The notes: a model not told the origin generated them from the sequence alone. A DNA stretch of 64,000 bases from Virgibacillus profundi (GCF_002287375.1 NZ_NPOA01000005.1:186001-250000), one strand, 5' to 3'. Counted from the first letter of the stretch, positions 19,390 through 29,227 are shown. Numbers and translations are program-made.

Positions 19390-21504
19390 ATGTCAGAAGA
19401 AAAACAAATATTCTCTACAGAAATCTCTGGTAGAAAGTTTACTGTTGAAATAGGAGAATTAGCAAAGCAGGCAAATGGCGCATGTATGATACATTATGGT
19501 GATACATCTGTATTATCAGTAGCTACAGCATCTAAAGAACCAAAGGATTTACCATTTTTTCCATTGACTGTGAACTATGAAGAACGTTTATATGCCGTTG
19601 GAAAAATACCTGGAGGATTCATTAAACGTGAAGGAAGACCCAGCGAAAAAGCTATTTTATCCTCACGATTAATTGACCGGCCTATCCGTCCTTTATTCCC
19701 GGATGGTTTTAGAAATGAAGTACAGGTAATTAGTACGGTAATGAGTGTTGATCAGGATTGTCCATCAGAGATTGCGGCAATGATTGGTTCCTCCATTGCA
19801 CTTAGCATTTCAAATATTCCATTTGCTGAACCGATTGCAGGTGTTAATGTTGGACGAGTAGATGGGGAGTTCGTAATTAATCCTACAATTGCTCAGGAAG
19901 AAAAAAGCGATATGGAACTAACTGTAGCAGGTACGAAGGATGCTATAAACATGGTTGAGGCTGAAGCAGATGAGGTACCTGAAGACGTGATGCTTGAAGC
20001 TATTATGTTTGGCCATGAAGAAATTAAACGGCTGGTAGCTTTTCAAGAAGAAATTATACAAGCGACAGGAATTGACAAGTCACCAGTTAAATTATTTGAG
20101 CCGGAAGATGAATTAACCCAAAAAATTGAAGCAGATGCAAAAGAAAAACTAATTGCTGCAATTCAGGTAACAGAAAAGCATGCAAGAGAAGAAGCAATCA
20201 GTAATGTAAAAGATGAAGTACTAGAAGGTTATGTGGAAGAAGAACCTGAAGTTATCAAACAAGTGAAATCTGTACTGGATAAAATGGTTAAAGAAGAAGT
20301 GCGTCGTCTTATCACAAAAGAAAAGGTGCGCCCGGATGGTCGTAAGCCTGAAGAAATCCGTCCATTATCTTCCCGAATCAATGTACTTCCAAGAACTCAT
20401 GGTTCAGGGCTGTTTACACGTGGACAAACCCAGGCACTTAGTATATGTACACTTGGAGCACTAGGTGATGTGCAGATTTTGGATGGTTTAGACCTGGAAG
20501 AATCAAAACGATTTATGCATCATTATAACTTCCCACAATATAGTGTTGGTGAGACGGGACCAATTAGAGGCCCTGGACGCCGCGAGATCGGACATGGAGC
20601 ACTAGGAGAACGTGCACTTGAAAAAGTTATTCCATCTGAAAAAGTATTTCCTTATACGATACGCCTTGTTTCGGAAGTATTGGAATCAAACGGATCCACT
20701 TCACAGGCAAGTATCTGTGCAAGTACTCTGGCGATGATGGCTGCAGGTGTACCTATTAAAGCTCCGGTTGCAGGTATTGCAATGGGTCTGGTTAAATCCG
20801 GAGATGATTATACAATTCTAACCGATATTCAAGGAATGGAAGACGCACTTGGTGATATGGACTTTAAGGTAGCGGGAACAGCAGAGGGTGTTACTGCATT
20901 ACAAATGGATATAAAAATTGATGGACTTTCACAGCAAATTTTAGAAGAAGCTTTAAGCCAGGCTAAGACAGGTCGTATGCAGATTCTTGATTCCATGCTT
21001 GCTACAATTAAAGAACCTAAAACAGAGCTTTCCGCATACGCTCCGAAAATTTTAACAATGAAGATTAATCCTGATAAAATACGTGCTGTCATTGGACCAA
21101 GCGGTAAACAGATTAATCAAATCATTGACGAAACAGGAGTTAAAATTGATATTGAGCAGGATGGAAGTGTATTCATTTCATCAACAGATTCAGCAATGAA
21201 TGATAAAGCCAAAAAGATTATTGAAGATCTTGTAAGAGAAGTTGAAGTTGGTCAAATGTATTTAGGAAAAGTAAAACGAATTGAGAAATTCGGCGCCTTT
21301 GTTGAATTATTTAAAGGTAAAGATGGCCTTGTTCACATTTCCGAGCTTGCTGAAGAACGTACGAACAAAGTGGAAGATGTTGTAGCAATTGGTGATGAAA
21401 TAATGGTGAAAGTTAAAGAAGTTGATCACCAGGGACGTGTAAACCTTTCTCGCAAAGCAATTTTAAAAGAAGAAAGAGAAAGAAAAGAACAAGCTAAATC
21501 ATAA
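19390..21504 (+). CDS. pnp: Polyribonucleotide nucleotidyltransferase (PNPase)
   Basis: PNPase degrades RNA 3'-5' by phosphorolysis and is a major Bacillus mRNA decay enzyme, partnering with RNase Y in this window. The 704-residue protein has two RNase PH domains (the second with [19 protein letters not shown] and the catalytic [12 protein letters not shown]), an alpha-helical linker, then KH ([16 protein letters not shown]) and S1 ([20 protein letters not shown]) domains. ATG 19390 (MSEEKQIF) matches relatives; an in-frame upstream ATG at 19369 precedes the AAAGGAG site and is unlikely. Confidence 0.97.
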   Translation: MSEEKQIFSTEISGRKFTVEIGELAKQANGACMIHYGDTSVLSVATASKEPKDLPFFPLTVNYEERLYAVGKIPGGFIKREGRPSEKAILSSRLIDRPIRPLFPDGFRNEVQVISTVMSVDQDCPSEIAAMIGSSIALSISNIPFAEPIAGVNVGRVDGEFVINPTIAQEEKSDMELTVAGTKDAINMVEAEADEVPEDVMLEAIMFGHEEIKRLVAFQEEIIQATGIDKSPVKLFEPEDELTQKIEADAKEKLIAAIQVTEKHAREEAISNVKDEVLEGYVEEEPEVIKQVKSVLDKMVKEEVRRLITKEKVRPDGRKPEEIRPLSSRINVLPRTHGSGLFTRGQTQALSICTLGALGDVQILDGLDLEESKRFMHHYNFPQYSVGETGPIRGPGRREIGHGALGERALEKVIPSEKVFPYTIRLVSEVLESNGSTSQASICASTLAMMAAGVPIKAPVAGIAMGLVKSGDDYTILTDIQGMEDALGDMDFKVAGTAEGVTALQMDIKIDGLSQQILEEALSQAKTGRMQILDSMLATIKEPKTELSAYAPKILTMKINPDKIRAVIGPSGKQINQIIDETGVKIDIEQDGSVFISSTDSAMNDKAKKIIEDLVREVEVGQMYLGKVKRIEKFGAFVELFKGKDGLVHISELAEERTNKVEDVVAIGDEIMVKVKEVDHQGRVNLSRKAILKEERERKEQAKS

Positions 21505-21512
21505 GAAGTAAG

Positions 21513-21541
21513 AGAAGCTGGATAGCCAGTTTCTTTTTTTT
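21513..21541 (+). terminator. Intrinsic terminator after pnp
   Basis: AGAAGCTGG / CCAGTTTCT (one G-U) with ATAG loop and eight T. Confidence 0.85.
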
Positions 21542-21661
21542 GCACTTATAGATTTCCAGCGGAGTAACGCTATACAAACCTGATATTGAGTCAATATTTT
21601 TTAAGATAATAAATCATACCTCGTCCCATGTGTTCATATGAATGAACAAGGGGGGATTTGT

Positions 21662-22606
21662 ATGTACCGATATCGAAGTGTTGTTAATTTATGTGTGTTT
21701 ATAATTATCGTTGGATTAGCATATAATTCGGAATATAATCCGTTTATGATGAAGGAAGCCAAAACATTATCACAAGCAATTAAAACAGAAGATGTATTAT
21801 ATAAAGAAATCCAGGATAAAAGTACAGATTTAAAAGATCCTCCGCAAAATGCATATATTGATGATGTTTGGAAGAAAACACCCGGACGAAATGGTCTCAT
21901 CGTAAATTTGGATAAATCATATGAGAAAATGAAAGAAGAAGGACAGTATAACGAATCACTACTTGTGTATGAACAGAAATCTCCCGAGATATCAATAAAA
22001 GATTTGGCTGCTTCTCCGATATATCGGGGTCATCCGGAAAAAAACATGGTGGCATTTTTAATAAATGTTTCCTGGGGAGCAGAGTTCATTCCGGAAATAG
22101 TAAATATATTAAAAGAAAATAAAGTGAAAGCAACATTTTTTATTGAAGGCAAGTGGGCGAAAGATAATTCTGAACTTGTTAAAATGATTGATGAACAAGA
22201 CCATGTAATCGGGAATCACGCATATAATCACCCCGATATGGCAAGGATATCAAATCAAAGTATCTTCGAACAGATAAATCAAACAAATGAAATAATCGAA
22301 GCAATAACAGGAGAAACACCTGAATGGTTCGCTCCCCCAAGTGGAAGTTTTAATGATCAGGTTGTTCTCACGGCACACCAATTGAAAATGGAAACAATTT
22401 TATGGACGGTTGATACAATTGATTGGAAGAATCCTTCTGTTTCTGTTATGATAAACCGAGTAAATAGTAAAATTCATCCAGGTGCAACGATATTAATGCA
22501 TCCAACATCTTCTATCGCAAATAACCTTGGAGCTTTAATTAAAAACATTAAAGACCAGGACTATAAAATAAGTACAATAGAAAAATTACTTAGTGAAGAA
22601 AGATAA
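21662..22606 (+). CDS. ylxY: YlxY, NodB-fold polysaccharide deacetylase-like protein with altered active site
   Basis: A 314-residue exported or anchored protein: a hydrophobic N-terminal segment (residues 9-20, VNLCVFIIIVGLA) is followed by a long linker and a NodB homology domain (about 130-305). The metal-binding His pair is kept in NHAYNHPDM and WFAPPSGSF is conserved. However, the usual catalytic TFDDG motif reads INVSWG, so the Asp dyad is missing, as in B. subtilis YlxY. Catalysis is therefore doubtful. ATG 21662 follows GGGGGG; an ATG at 21638 lies inside a palindrome. It is the first gene of the ylxY-mlpA pair downstream of pnp. Confidence 0.9.
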   Translation: MYRYRSVVNLCVFIIIVGLAYNSEYNPFMMKEAKTLSQAIKTEDVLYKEIQDKSTDLKDPPQNAYIDDVWKKTPGRNGLIVNLDKSYEKMKEEGQYNESLLVYEQKSPEISIKDLAASPIYRGHPEKNMVAFLINVSWGAEFIPEIVNILKENKVKATFFIEGKWAKDNSELVKMIDEQDHVIGNHAYNHPDMARISNQSIFEQINQTNEIIEAITGETPEWFAPPSGSFNDQVVLTAHQLKMETILWTVDTIDWKNPSVSVMINRVNSKIHPGATILMHPTSSIANNLGALIKNIKDQDYKISTIEKLLSEER

Positions 22607-22624
22607 CACGTAGGAGGATACAAA

Positions 22625-23848
22625 TTGATTGAAAAACACACTAGTAAGAACGGACTTCGAGTCGTATTGGAAAAGATCCCTGCCGTTCGCTCTGTTACAA
22701 TCGGTATATGGGTACTAACTGGATCCCGTAATGAAACAGAACTAAATAATGGTATTTCACATTTTCTCGAGCATATGTTTTTTAAAGGGACAAACACAAG
22801 ATCAGCACAGGATATTGCTGAGGCATTCGACTCCATTGGTGGTCAGGTTAACGCTTTTACTTCCAAAGAGTACACATGTTTTTATGCAAAAGTACTGGAT
22901 ACACATAAAGAGTATGCTTTAGAAATTTTAGCAGATATGTTCTTTAATTCATCATTTGATGAAGAAGAAATGGAACGGGAGAAAAAAGTAGTATATGAAG
23001 AAATCAAAATGTATGAAGATACACCGGATGATATCGTTCATGACCTGTTAGCAAGAGCTTCTTATGGTGAACATCCATTGGGATATGCAATTCTGGGAAC
23101 AGAAGACCATCTTAAGGACTTTAAACCGGATACATTGAGAAATTATATCAAAGAGCGTTATACTCCGGATAATGTTGTGATATCGGTAGCGGGGAATGTG
23201 GAAGAGTCTTTTATAAATAAAATTGATAGTCATTTTGGAGGCTATCAATCTGATTTTGAACGTGCACAAATAATAAAACCAGCCTTTTTGGCAAATAATA
23301 TCGAACGTAACAAAGATACAGAACAAGCACATTTATGTTTAGGGTATGATGGACTGGAAATTGGCCATGAAAATGTTTACAGCTTGGTTATCATGAATAA
23401 TGTTCTCGGTGGAAGCATGAGTTCAAGACTTTTTCAGGACGTGAGGGAAAAACAAGGATTAGCCTATTCGGTCTTTTCTTATCATTCATCCTTCCTGGAC
23501 AATGGATTACTCACAATTTATGCTGGAACCGGTAAAGAACAATTACCATTATTAAAAGAGACAATAAGTAAAACGGTGGATAGCCTGATAGCTAAAGGTC
23601 TAACTGATAAAGAACTAAATAATAGCAAAGAACAACTTAAAGGTAACTTAATGTTGAGTCTTGAAAGTACAAATAGCAGAATGAGCCGTAATGGCAGAAA
23701 TGAGCTACTGTTACAGCGACATCGTACATTAGATGAAATGATTCTGGAAATTGATGAAGTTAGTCATGAATCCATTCAAGAAGTAATTGAAACCATATTT
23801 AAACAATCGGCTTCTCAAGCTTTAATTGCACCTAAAATGATTAACTAA
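22625..23848 (+). CDS. mlpA: M16-family zinc peptidase MlpA (YmxG)
   Basis: A 407-residue insulinase-like peptidase with inverted zinc motif HFLEH at residues 47-51 followed by the downstream glutamate helix (EEMEREKKVVYEEIKMYED). The C-terminal domain carries the R/Y substrate-binding region (VREKQGLAYSVFSY). TTG start with AGGAGG 9 nt upstream. It closely follows ylxY (18-bp gap) and has its own terminator. In B. subtilis MlpA has been linked to control of extracellular protease production; cellular substrates are unknown. Confidence 0.93.
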   Translation: MIEKHTSKNGLRVVLEKIPAVRSVTIGIWVLTGSRNETELNNGISHFLEHMFFKGTNTRSAQDIAEAFDSIGGQVNAFTSKEYTCFYAKVLDTHKEYALEILADMFFNSSFDEEEMEREKKVVYEEIKMYEDTPDDIVHDLLARASYGEHPLGYAILGTEDHLKDFKPDTLRNYIKERYTPDNVVISVAGNVEESFINKIDSHFGGYQSDFERAQIIKPAFLANNIERNKDTEQAHLCLGYDGLEIGHENVYSLVIMNNVLGGSMSSRLFQDVREKQGLAYSVFSYHSSFLDNGLLTIYAGTGKEQLPLLKETISKTVDSLIAKGLTDKELNNSKEQLKGNLMLSLESTNSRMSRNGRNELLLQRHRTLDEMILEIDEVSHESIQEVIETIFKQSASQALIAPKMIN

Positions 23849-23856
23849 CTTATGTG

Positions 23857-23880
23857 AACTAACATAGGTTAGTTTTTTTT
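23857..23880 (+). terminator. Intrinsic terminator after mlpA
   Basis: AACTAAC / GTTAGTT with ATAG loop and a run of T to 23880. Confidence 0.85.
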
Positions 23881-23920
23881 GCATATATATGTATTACCTA
23901 TTAATGATGGAGGGTAATCG

Positions 23921-24163
23921 ATGCGCTATAAAGAAATCAGTGGAAAAGAAATTGTAGATGTCAATCAGGGATCAAGGTTAGGAATCCTGGGGCAGACAGA
24001 TTTGGAAATTGATGAAAGAACAGGGCAGATAGAAGCATTTATTATTCCGAACTATAAATGGTTTGGACTAAAAAAAGAGGGAGAAGAAACGAAAATCCGC
24101 TGGAAAGCAATAAAGAAGATTGGTGAAGATATGATCATGGTAGAAACCGATCAATTCGAGTAG
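23921..24163 (+). CDS. ymxH: YlmC/YmxH-family PRC-barrel protein
   Basis: An 80-residue small protein of the YlmC/YmxH sporulation family, with EISGKEIVDVNQGSRLGILG, DLEIDERTGQIEAFIIPN and the final WKAIKKIGEDMIMVE, the PRC-barrel beta fold. The family is found in spore formers, but its role is not defined. AGGGTAATCG precedes the ATG. It is bracketed by terminators and is probably expressed alone. Confidence 0.9.
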   Translation: MRYKEISGKEIVDVNQGSRLGILGQTDLEIDERTGQIEAFIIPNYKWFGLKKEGEETKIRWKAIKKIGEDMIMVETDQFE

Positions 24164-24180
24164 CAACTCGTATCAAAGCA

Positions 24181-24220
24181 AGGCTGGTATCGATTTTTAG
24201 AGATACCAGCCTTTTTATTT
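24181..24220 (+). terminator. Intrinsic terminator after ymxH
   Basis: AGGCTGGTATC / GATACCAGCCT, 11-bp perfect stem, 10-nt loop, then TTTTATTTTT. Confidence 0.9.
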
Positions 24221-24222
24221 TT

Positions 24223-24305
24223 GGCAAGGAGGAAAGTATAAAACTTTCCCACTTGCATAAGTGCGGGCTAAGGCATCGCCAAAAAAGGCATGGCGATAGC
24301 CAGTT
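24223..24305. other. Compact multi-hairpin segment, candidate structured RNA or mobile-element end
   Basis: Three hairpins occur in tandem: GGAAAGT / ACTTTCC (24231-24249), CACTT / AAGTG (24250-24263), and GGCT...ATCGCC / GGCGATAGCC (24266-24301). The last has a one-sided internal loop and an A-rich apical loop. The segment is more GC-rich than its surroundings and lies between the ymxH terminator and the sporulation promoter of dpaA. No start codon with a ribosome binding site opens a reading frame. I do not recognise the family with certainty. Confidence 0.45.
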
Positions 24306-24330
24306 TTCTAATATTTTTAAAAACCTTATC

Positions 24331-24357
24331 ACTATCAGCCTACAAACACATAAGCTA
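24331..24357 (+). promoter_or_regulatory. Probable sigma-K promoter of dpaAB
   Basis: AC at 24331-24332, 16-bp spacer, then CATAAGCTA at 24349-24357, an exact match to CATAnnnTA. The dpaAB (spoVF) operon is sigma-K dependent in the B. subtilis mother cell, which supports the call. Confidence 0.6.
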
Positions 24358-24455
24358 TAAAGAAATGATTTTAAAACGTGTTCAAAAGGTGGATAGAATA
24401 GGCTTTTTGAACATCCACTATTAGGAAAAGTATGGTCTGGAGGTATTTACTAAGA

Positions 24456-25340
24456 ATGAGTCGATTAATAGCTGTTATAGGTGGCGACGGACGCTATCTT
24501 GAATTAATCCGGCAGTTGCAGGGACTGCCTGACACAACCATTATACTTGTAGGATACAATAAATTGGAACAGGGATTTACAGGTCTAAAACAGACAGAAT
24601 TTAAAGATTTGGAAGTAGAAAAATTGGATGCTATTATCTTACCAATTACCGGAATGGATCTGGAAGGAAATGTAGAAACTGTTTTTTCGGATCAGCCGAT
24701 TCAAATAACTGAACAATGGTTTAAAAAATTGAAAAAAACAGCACTTGTATTTACTGGAATTACAAATAGTTTTTTAAATACGGCAACAGAAGAAGCTGAT
24801 ATTTCATTAATACCTTTATTAAATCGTGATGATGTTGCTATTTATAATTCAATCCCCACTGCAGAAGGGGTAATAATGATGGCTATTGAACATACAGACT
24901 ATACCATTCATTCTTCCCGTATTATTGTAACCGGTTTTGGAAGAGTCGGAAACACGGTTGCAAATAAATTTTCTGCACTTGGAGCAAAAGTTTCTGTCAG
25001 CGCCAGTAGTATAAAGGATTTGGCGCGAATTACGGAAAGAGGCTTAACTGCAATACCATTAGATAAGCTTGATAAGTATACGGATTCATGTGATTTATTA
25101 ATAAATACAATTCCTGCCATGGTAATTGATAAGAAAACAATCCAACAGCTGCCACCACATGCATTAATATTTGATCTGGCTTCAAATCCCGGTGGAACTG
25201 ATTTTAAGTATGCAGAACAGCGTGGGATTAAGGCCATCCTAGCAAAAAGCCTGCCGGGTATTGTAGCACCAAAAACAGCTGGAAAGATCTTGGCAGATGT
25301 CATTAAACAATTATTGCAGGAAGAAGGAGGAGCAAAATGA
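24456..25340 (+). CDS. dpaA: Dipicolinate synthase subunit A
   Basis: With DpaB this makes dipicolinic acid from a dihydrodipicolinate-pathway intermediate in the mother cell, for spore heat resistance. The 294-residue protein has RLIAVIGGDGRYLELI at the N-terminus and a second Rossmann segment (IIVTGFGRVGNTVANKFSALGA, shortened here: GFGRVGNTVA near residue 158). The ending FKYAEQRGIKAILAKSLPG is typical. ATG 24456 is 12 nt from GGAGG; the ATG at 24432 lacks a site. It overlaps dpaB by four bases and heads the dpaA-dpaB-asd-dapG-dapA cluster. Confidence 0.96.
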   Translation: MSRLIAVIGGDGRYLELIRQLQGLPDTTIILVGYNKLEQGFTGLKQTEFKDLEVEKLDAIILPITGMDLEGNVETVFSDQPIQITEQWFKKLKKTALVFTGITNSFLNTATEEADISLIPLLNRDDVAIYNSIPTAEGVIMMAIEHTDYTIHSSRIIVTGFGRVGNTVANKFSALGAKVSVSASSIKDLARITERGLTAIPLDKLDKYTDSCDLLINTIPAMVIDKKTIQQLPPHALIFDLASNPGGTDFKYAEQRGIKAILAKSLPGIVAPKTAGKILADVIKQLLQEEGGAK

Positions 25341-25924
25341 GCCTTGAGGGAAAAAGGATTGGTTTTGGTTTAACTGGTTCACATCATACGTATAGTCAGA
25401 TCTTTCCGCAAATAGAAAAGCTGATGGCTGAAAAGGCTGAAGTTATTCCGATCGTTTCTTATACGGTAAAAAATATTGATACAAAGTTTGGAAAAGCAGA
25501 AGAGCATATTGAAAAAATTGAATCAATTACCGGGAAACGTGTTATTTCTACTATGCCGGAAGCTGAACCGTTAGGACCGAAAAATCCACTGGATTGTATG
25601 ATAATTGCACCATTAACAGGAAATTCATTAAGTAAGATGGCAAACGCATTGACAGATTCTCCTGTATTAATGGCTGCCAAATCCACCATGAGAAATCAAA
25701 GCCCTGTTGTCTTAGGTATAACAACAAATGATGCCCTTGGATTAAACGGGGTTAATTTAATGCGTTTAATGGCAACTAAATATATTTATTTTATTCCATA
25801 CGGTCAGGATAATCCATATAAAAAGCCTAACTCTTTAGTAGCTAATTTGGATTATTTAGTTGATACTGTCAAAGCTGCATTGGAGCATGAACAAATTCAG
25901 CCTGTAATAATTCCCTATAAATAA
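25337..25924 (+). CDS. dpaB: Dipicolinate synthase subunit B
   Basis: A 195-residue flavoprotein-like subunit with GKRIGFGLTGSHHTYSQI, PLDCMIIAPLTGNSLSKMAN and DALGLNGVNLMRLMATK, the Dfp/UbiX-type fold. It partners with DpaA in dipicolinate synthesis. It starts within the last codons of dpaA (4-bp overlap, with GAAGGAGGAGC upstream), so the two subunits are probably made together. The next gene asd supplies aspartate-semialdehyde to the same pathway. Confidence 0.96.
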   Translation: MSLEGKRIGFGLTGSHHTYSQIFPQIEKLMAEKAEVIPIVSYTVKNIDTKFGKAEEHIEKIESITGKRVISTMPEAEPLGPKNPLDCMIIAPLTGNSLSKMANALTDSPVLMAAKSTMRNQSPVVLGITTNDALGLNGVNLMRLMATKYIYFIPYGQDNPYKKPNSLVANLDYLVDTVKAALEHEQIQPVIIPYK

Positions 25925-25990
25925 GTAAATTATGATAAAATACAATGTTAAGACTATAAATATTTTTTTAGGGTGAAGGGAGTTATCAAA

Positions 25991-27037
25991 ATGACAGAAA
26001 ACAAAACATACAATATTGCAATACTGGGAGCAACAGGTGCAGTAGGACAGAAAATATTGCAAATCCTGGAGGATAAAGCTTTTCCGATAAATGAGGTAAA
26101 GCTATTATCTTCAAAACGATCTGCAGGAAAAAAAGTAATGTTTAAAAATGAAGAAATAGTTGTTGAAGAAGCAACTCCCGAAAGTTTTACAGGTGTAGAT
26201 ATTGCTTTATTTTCTGCAGGAGGTTCTGTATCAAAACAACTTGCTCCGGAAGCAGTGAAACGAGGAGCTGTTGTTGTTGATAATACCAGTGCTTATCGAA
26301 TGGCTGAGGATGTTCCATTAGTTGTGCCTGAGGTTAACCAGGCAGATATAGCAAACCACCAGGGTATTATTGCAAATCCTAACTGTTCTACAATCCAGAT
26401 GGTTGCAGCATTAAAACCAATCAAGGATTCTTACGGTATAAACCGGGTTATTGTATCAACATATCAAGCAGTATCAGGCGCAGGAGCAGAAGCTAATTTG
26501 GAACTGGAAAATCAAACGAAGCAGTTTTTGAATAAAGATGAATTAACTGCAGAATTACTTCCAGTAAAAGGAGATAAAAAGCATTATCCAATTGCGTTTA
26601 ATGCGCTGCCGCAGATTGACGTTTTCCAGGATAATGGCTATACATTTGAAGAAATGAAAATGATAAATGAAACAAAGAAAATCTTGCATGCTCCTGATTT
26701 ATCTGTAGCAGCAACTTGTGTTCGATTACCTTTTTTCACTTCTCATGCAGAAAGTATCTATATAGAAGTAGAAGAGGAAGGCTTGACAGTAGCTGACCTT
26801 TGGAAAGTATTAGAAACTGCGGATGGTGTAGTTTTACAGGATGATCCAAGTACTCAGACTTATCCAACACCATTAGATGCAGTAAATAAAGAAGATGTTT
26901 TTGTTGGTCGTGTTCGAAAAGATTTAGATAATGATAAGGGATTCCATATGTGGGTAGTAGCCGATAATCTTATGAAGGGTGCTGCATGGAATACGGTGCA
27001 GATTGCCGAGAGTTTAATAAAAAATAAATGGCTATAA
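25991..27037 (+). CDS. asd: Aspartate-semialdehyde dehydrogenase
   Basis: Asd reduces aspartyl phosphate to aspartate semialdehyde, the branch point to lysine, diaminopimelate and methionine/threonine. The 348-residue protein has NIAILGATGAVGQKIL (NADP binding), the catalytic Cys in NPNCSTIQMVAALKP, and the HAESIYIEVE active-site region. ATG 25991 follows GAAGGGA; the GTG/ATG further upstream (25973) is unlikely. It is in the standard dpaB-asd-dapG order. Confidence 0.97.
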   Translation: MTENKTYNIAILGATGAVGQKILQILEDKAFPINEVKLLSSKRSAGKKVMFKNEEIVVEEATPESFTGVDIALFSAGGSVSKQLAPEAVKRGAVVVDNTSAYRMAEDVPLVVPEVNQADIANHQGIIANPNCSTIQMVAALKPIKDSYGINRVIVSTYQAVSGAGAEANLELENQTKQFLNKDELTAELLPVKGDKKHYPIAFNALPQIDVFQDNGYTFEEMKMINETKKILHAPDLSVAATCVRLPFFTSHAESIYIEVEEEGLTVADLWKVLETADGVVLQDDPSTQTYPTPLDAVNKEDVFVGRVRKDLDNDKGFHMWVVADNLMKGAAWNTVQIAESLIKNKWL

Positions 27038-27086
27038 AAAGAGGATGAACGCTCTTTAAAATGTAACTAACGTAAGAGGTGTTACA

Positions 27087-28337
27087 ATGCAGATATTAGT
27101 TCAAAAATTTGGTGGAACATCTGTACAATCTGAAGAAAGCAGGAAATATGTTATCAAACATATTAAAAAAGCTTTGGTTAAAGGATATAAGCTGGTTGTT
27201 GTAGTATCTGCATTGGGAAGAAAATCAGATCCGTATGCAACCGATACATTACTCGGTATGGTTGACTTTCCTGCAAATAATAATTCAAATCGTGAACTCG
27301 ATCTACTCATGTCATGTGGAGAAATTATTTCTGCTGTAGTTCTAACAAATGAACTTAGGAAGAATCATATAACTGCTTCTGCATTAACAGGTGCACAAGC
27401 GGGAATTGTAACAACAGCAGACTTTAATCAAGCTAAAATTAAAAAAGTGGAGACAAAAAGAATTTTAAATGAATTTGAAAATAATGATGTTGTTGTTGTT
27501 GCTGGATTTCAGGGACAAACAGAAAGTGGTGAAATAACGACAATTGGACGGGGTGGCAGTGATACTACAGCCGCAGCGCTTGGTTCAGCTTTAATGGCTG
27601 AACGTATTGAAATCTTTACAGACGTTAACGGTATTATGACGGCAGATCCGTCAGTAGTGAAAACTGCACGCCCATTAATTAATGTTACCTATACTGAGAT
27701 TTGCAATTTGGCATACCAGGGTGCTAAAGTAATACACCCCCGTGCGGTTGAAATTGCAATGCAGGCAAAAATTCCACTACAGGTCAGGTCTACCCGGTCC
27801 AGCGAAAAAGGTACAATGATAACTTCATCTATTATTCCGGAAGCTGGAACTGATATTCCCGACCGGCTAATTACCGGTATTGCACATCTTGTATCAATAA
27901 CACAAATCAAAGTTCCAACCAGGGAAGACGTATTTCACCTTCAATCAAACGTATTTAAGGCAATGGCAGAGGCAGGTATTTCCATCGATTTCATCAATAT
28001 TTCGCCAACAGGAGTTATTTATACAGTTCCTGAAGCATTTACAAAAAAAGCTGTTAATATACTGGAAAATCTGGGATTTCAACCGGAAATAACTGAAAAC
28101 TGTGCAAAGGTATCTGTTGTAGGTGCCGGAATGACTGGAATTCCTGGTGTTGCTTCTAAAATTGTGCAGGCGCTAACGAATGCAGAGGTGCAAATTTTAC
28201 AATCTGCAGATAGTCATACGACAATCTGGATTCTTATCCATGAAAAAGATCTGGTAACGGCAGTAAATGCATTACATGATGTGTTTGAATTAAGCAATAT
28301 AAAGAAGAGAACAAATTATCAAATCATGTCATCATAA
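27087..28337 (+). CDS. dapG: Aspartokinase I
   Basis: Aspartokinase phosphorylates aspartate, the first step of the diaminopimelate pathway. The 416-residue protein has VQKFGGTSVQS at the N-terminus, TTIGRGGSDTTAAALG in the kinase domain and two C-terminal ACT domains (about residues 265-410). In B. subtilis DapG is the diaminopimelate-sensitive isozyme; this assignment here rests on operon context with asd and dapA. No lysine riboswitch is visible upstream, consistent with DapG rather than LysC. Confidence 0.95.
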   Translation: MQILVQKFGGTSVQSEESRKYVIKHIKKALVKGYKLVVVVSALGRKSDPYATDTLLGMVDFPANNNSNRELDLLMSCGEIISAVVLTNELRKNHITASALTGAQAGIVTTADFNQAKIKKVETKRILNEFENNDVVVVAGFQGQTESGEITTIGRGGSDTTAAALGSALMAERIEIFTDVNGIMTADPSVVKTARPLINVTYTEICNLAYQGAKVIHPRAVEIAMQAKIPLQVRSTRSSEKGTMITSSIIPEAGTDIPDRLITGIAHLVSITQIKVPTREDVFHLQSNVFKAMAEAGISIDFINISPTGVIYTVPEAFTKKAVNILENLGFQPEITENCAKVSVVGAGMTGIPGVASKIVQALTNAEVQILQSADSHTTIWILIHEKDLVTAVNALHDVFELSNIKKRTNYQIMSS

Positions 28338-28360
28338 ATTCCCGAAGAAAGGTGAAATAA

Positions 28361-29227
28361 ATGAATTTCGGTAATGTATTAACAGCGATGGTAACTCCAT
28401 TTGATGAAGATGGAAATATGGACTTAGAGAAAACAACTGTGTTAATCGAATACTTGCTGAATAATGGAACGGAGGGACTTGTAGTATCGGGTACAACCGG
28501 TGAGTCACCAACCTTATCTACAGAAGAAAAAATAAACCTTTTTAAGCATGTCGTAAAAGTCGTCAATAAAAGAGTACCGGTAATTGCCGGTACCGGAAGT
28601 AACAATACTGCCGATTCAATTACTTTAACAAAATACGCTGAAAATTGTGGAATGGATGCAATCATGTTGGTTGTCCCATATTATAATAAACCTAGCCAAA
28701 GCGGAATGTATGAGCATTTTACCGCTATTGCTAAGGAAACAACCTTACCTATTATGTTATATAATATACCAGGGCGGTCTGTTGTGAAGATGAATGCAGA
28801 AACAATTATTAACCTAAGTAAAATTAAAAACATTGTTTCAGTAAAAGAAGCGAGTGGCGACCTTGACCAGGTTTCAGAAATTATTGAAGAAACCAGTGAT
28901 CAATTTAGTGTTTACTGTGGGGATGATGGGCTGACATTACCAATGCTTTCCATTGGGGCAGATGGTGTTGTTTCTGTCGCATCCCATATTATTGGTAATG
29001 AAATAAAGGATATGGTTAACAATTTTAAAAAAGGGAATGTAAAAAAGGCTGCTCTCACACATCGTAAATTATTACCTGTTATGAATGGCCTTTTTTCTCA
29101 GCCCTCTCCAATACCTGTTAAGACCGCTTTGCAAATGAAGGGAATCGAAGTCGGCAGTGTACGCTTGCCATTAGTAGCTCTTACCAAACAGGAAAAATTA
29201 GAATTAAAGAAAATAGTTGATCAATAA
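28361..29227 (+). CDS. dapA: 4-hydroxy-tetrahydrodipicolinate synthase
   Basis: DapA condenses pyruvate with aspartate semialdehyde; the product goes to lysine and diaminopimelate or, through DpaAB, to dipicolinate. The 288-residue TIM barrel has GTTGESPTLS, the catalytic Tyr in MLYNIPGRS and the Schiff-base Lys in VSVKEASGD. AAAGGTGA precedes the ATG. The stop codon is part of the terminator stem that follows. In B. subtilis rnjB is next; here it is absent. Confidence 0.97.
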   Translation: MNFGNVLTAMVTPFDEDGNMDLEKTTVLIEYLLNNGTEGLVVSGTTGESPTLSTEEKINLFKHVVKVVNKRVPVIAGTGSNNTADSITLTKYAENCGMDAIMLVVPYYNKPSQSGMYEHFTAIAKETTLPIMLYNIPGRSVVKMNAETIINLSKIKNIVSVKEASGDLDQVSEIIEETSDQFSVYCGDDGLTLPMLSIGADGVVSVASHIIGNEIKDMVNNFKKGNVKKAALTHRKLLPVMNGLFSQPSPIPVKTALQMKGIEVGSVRLPLVALTKQEKLELKKIVDQ

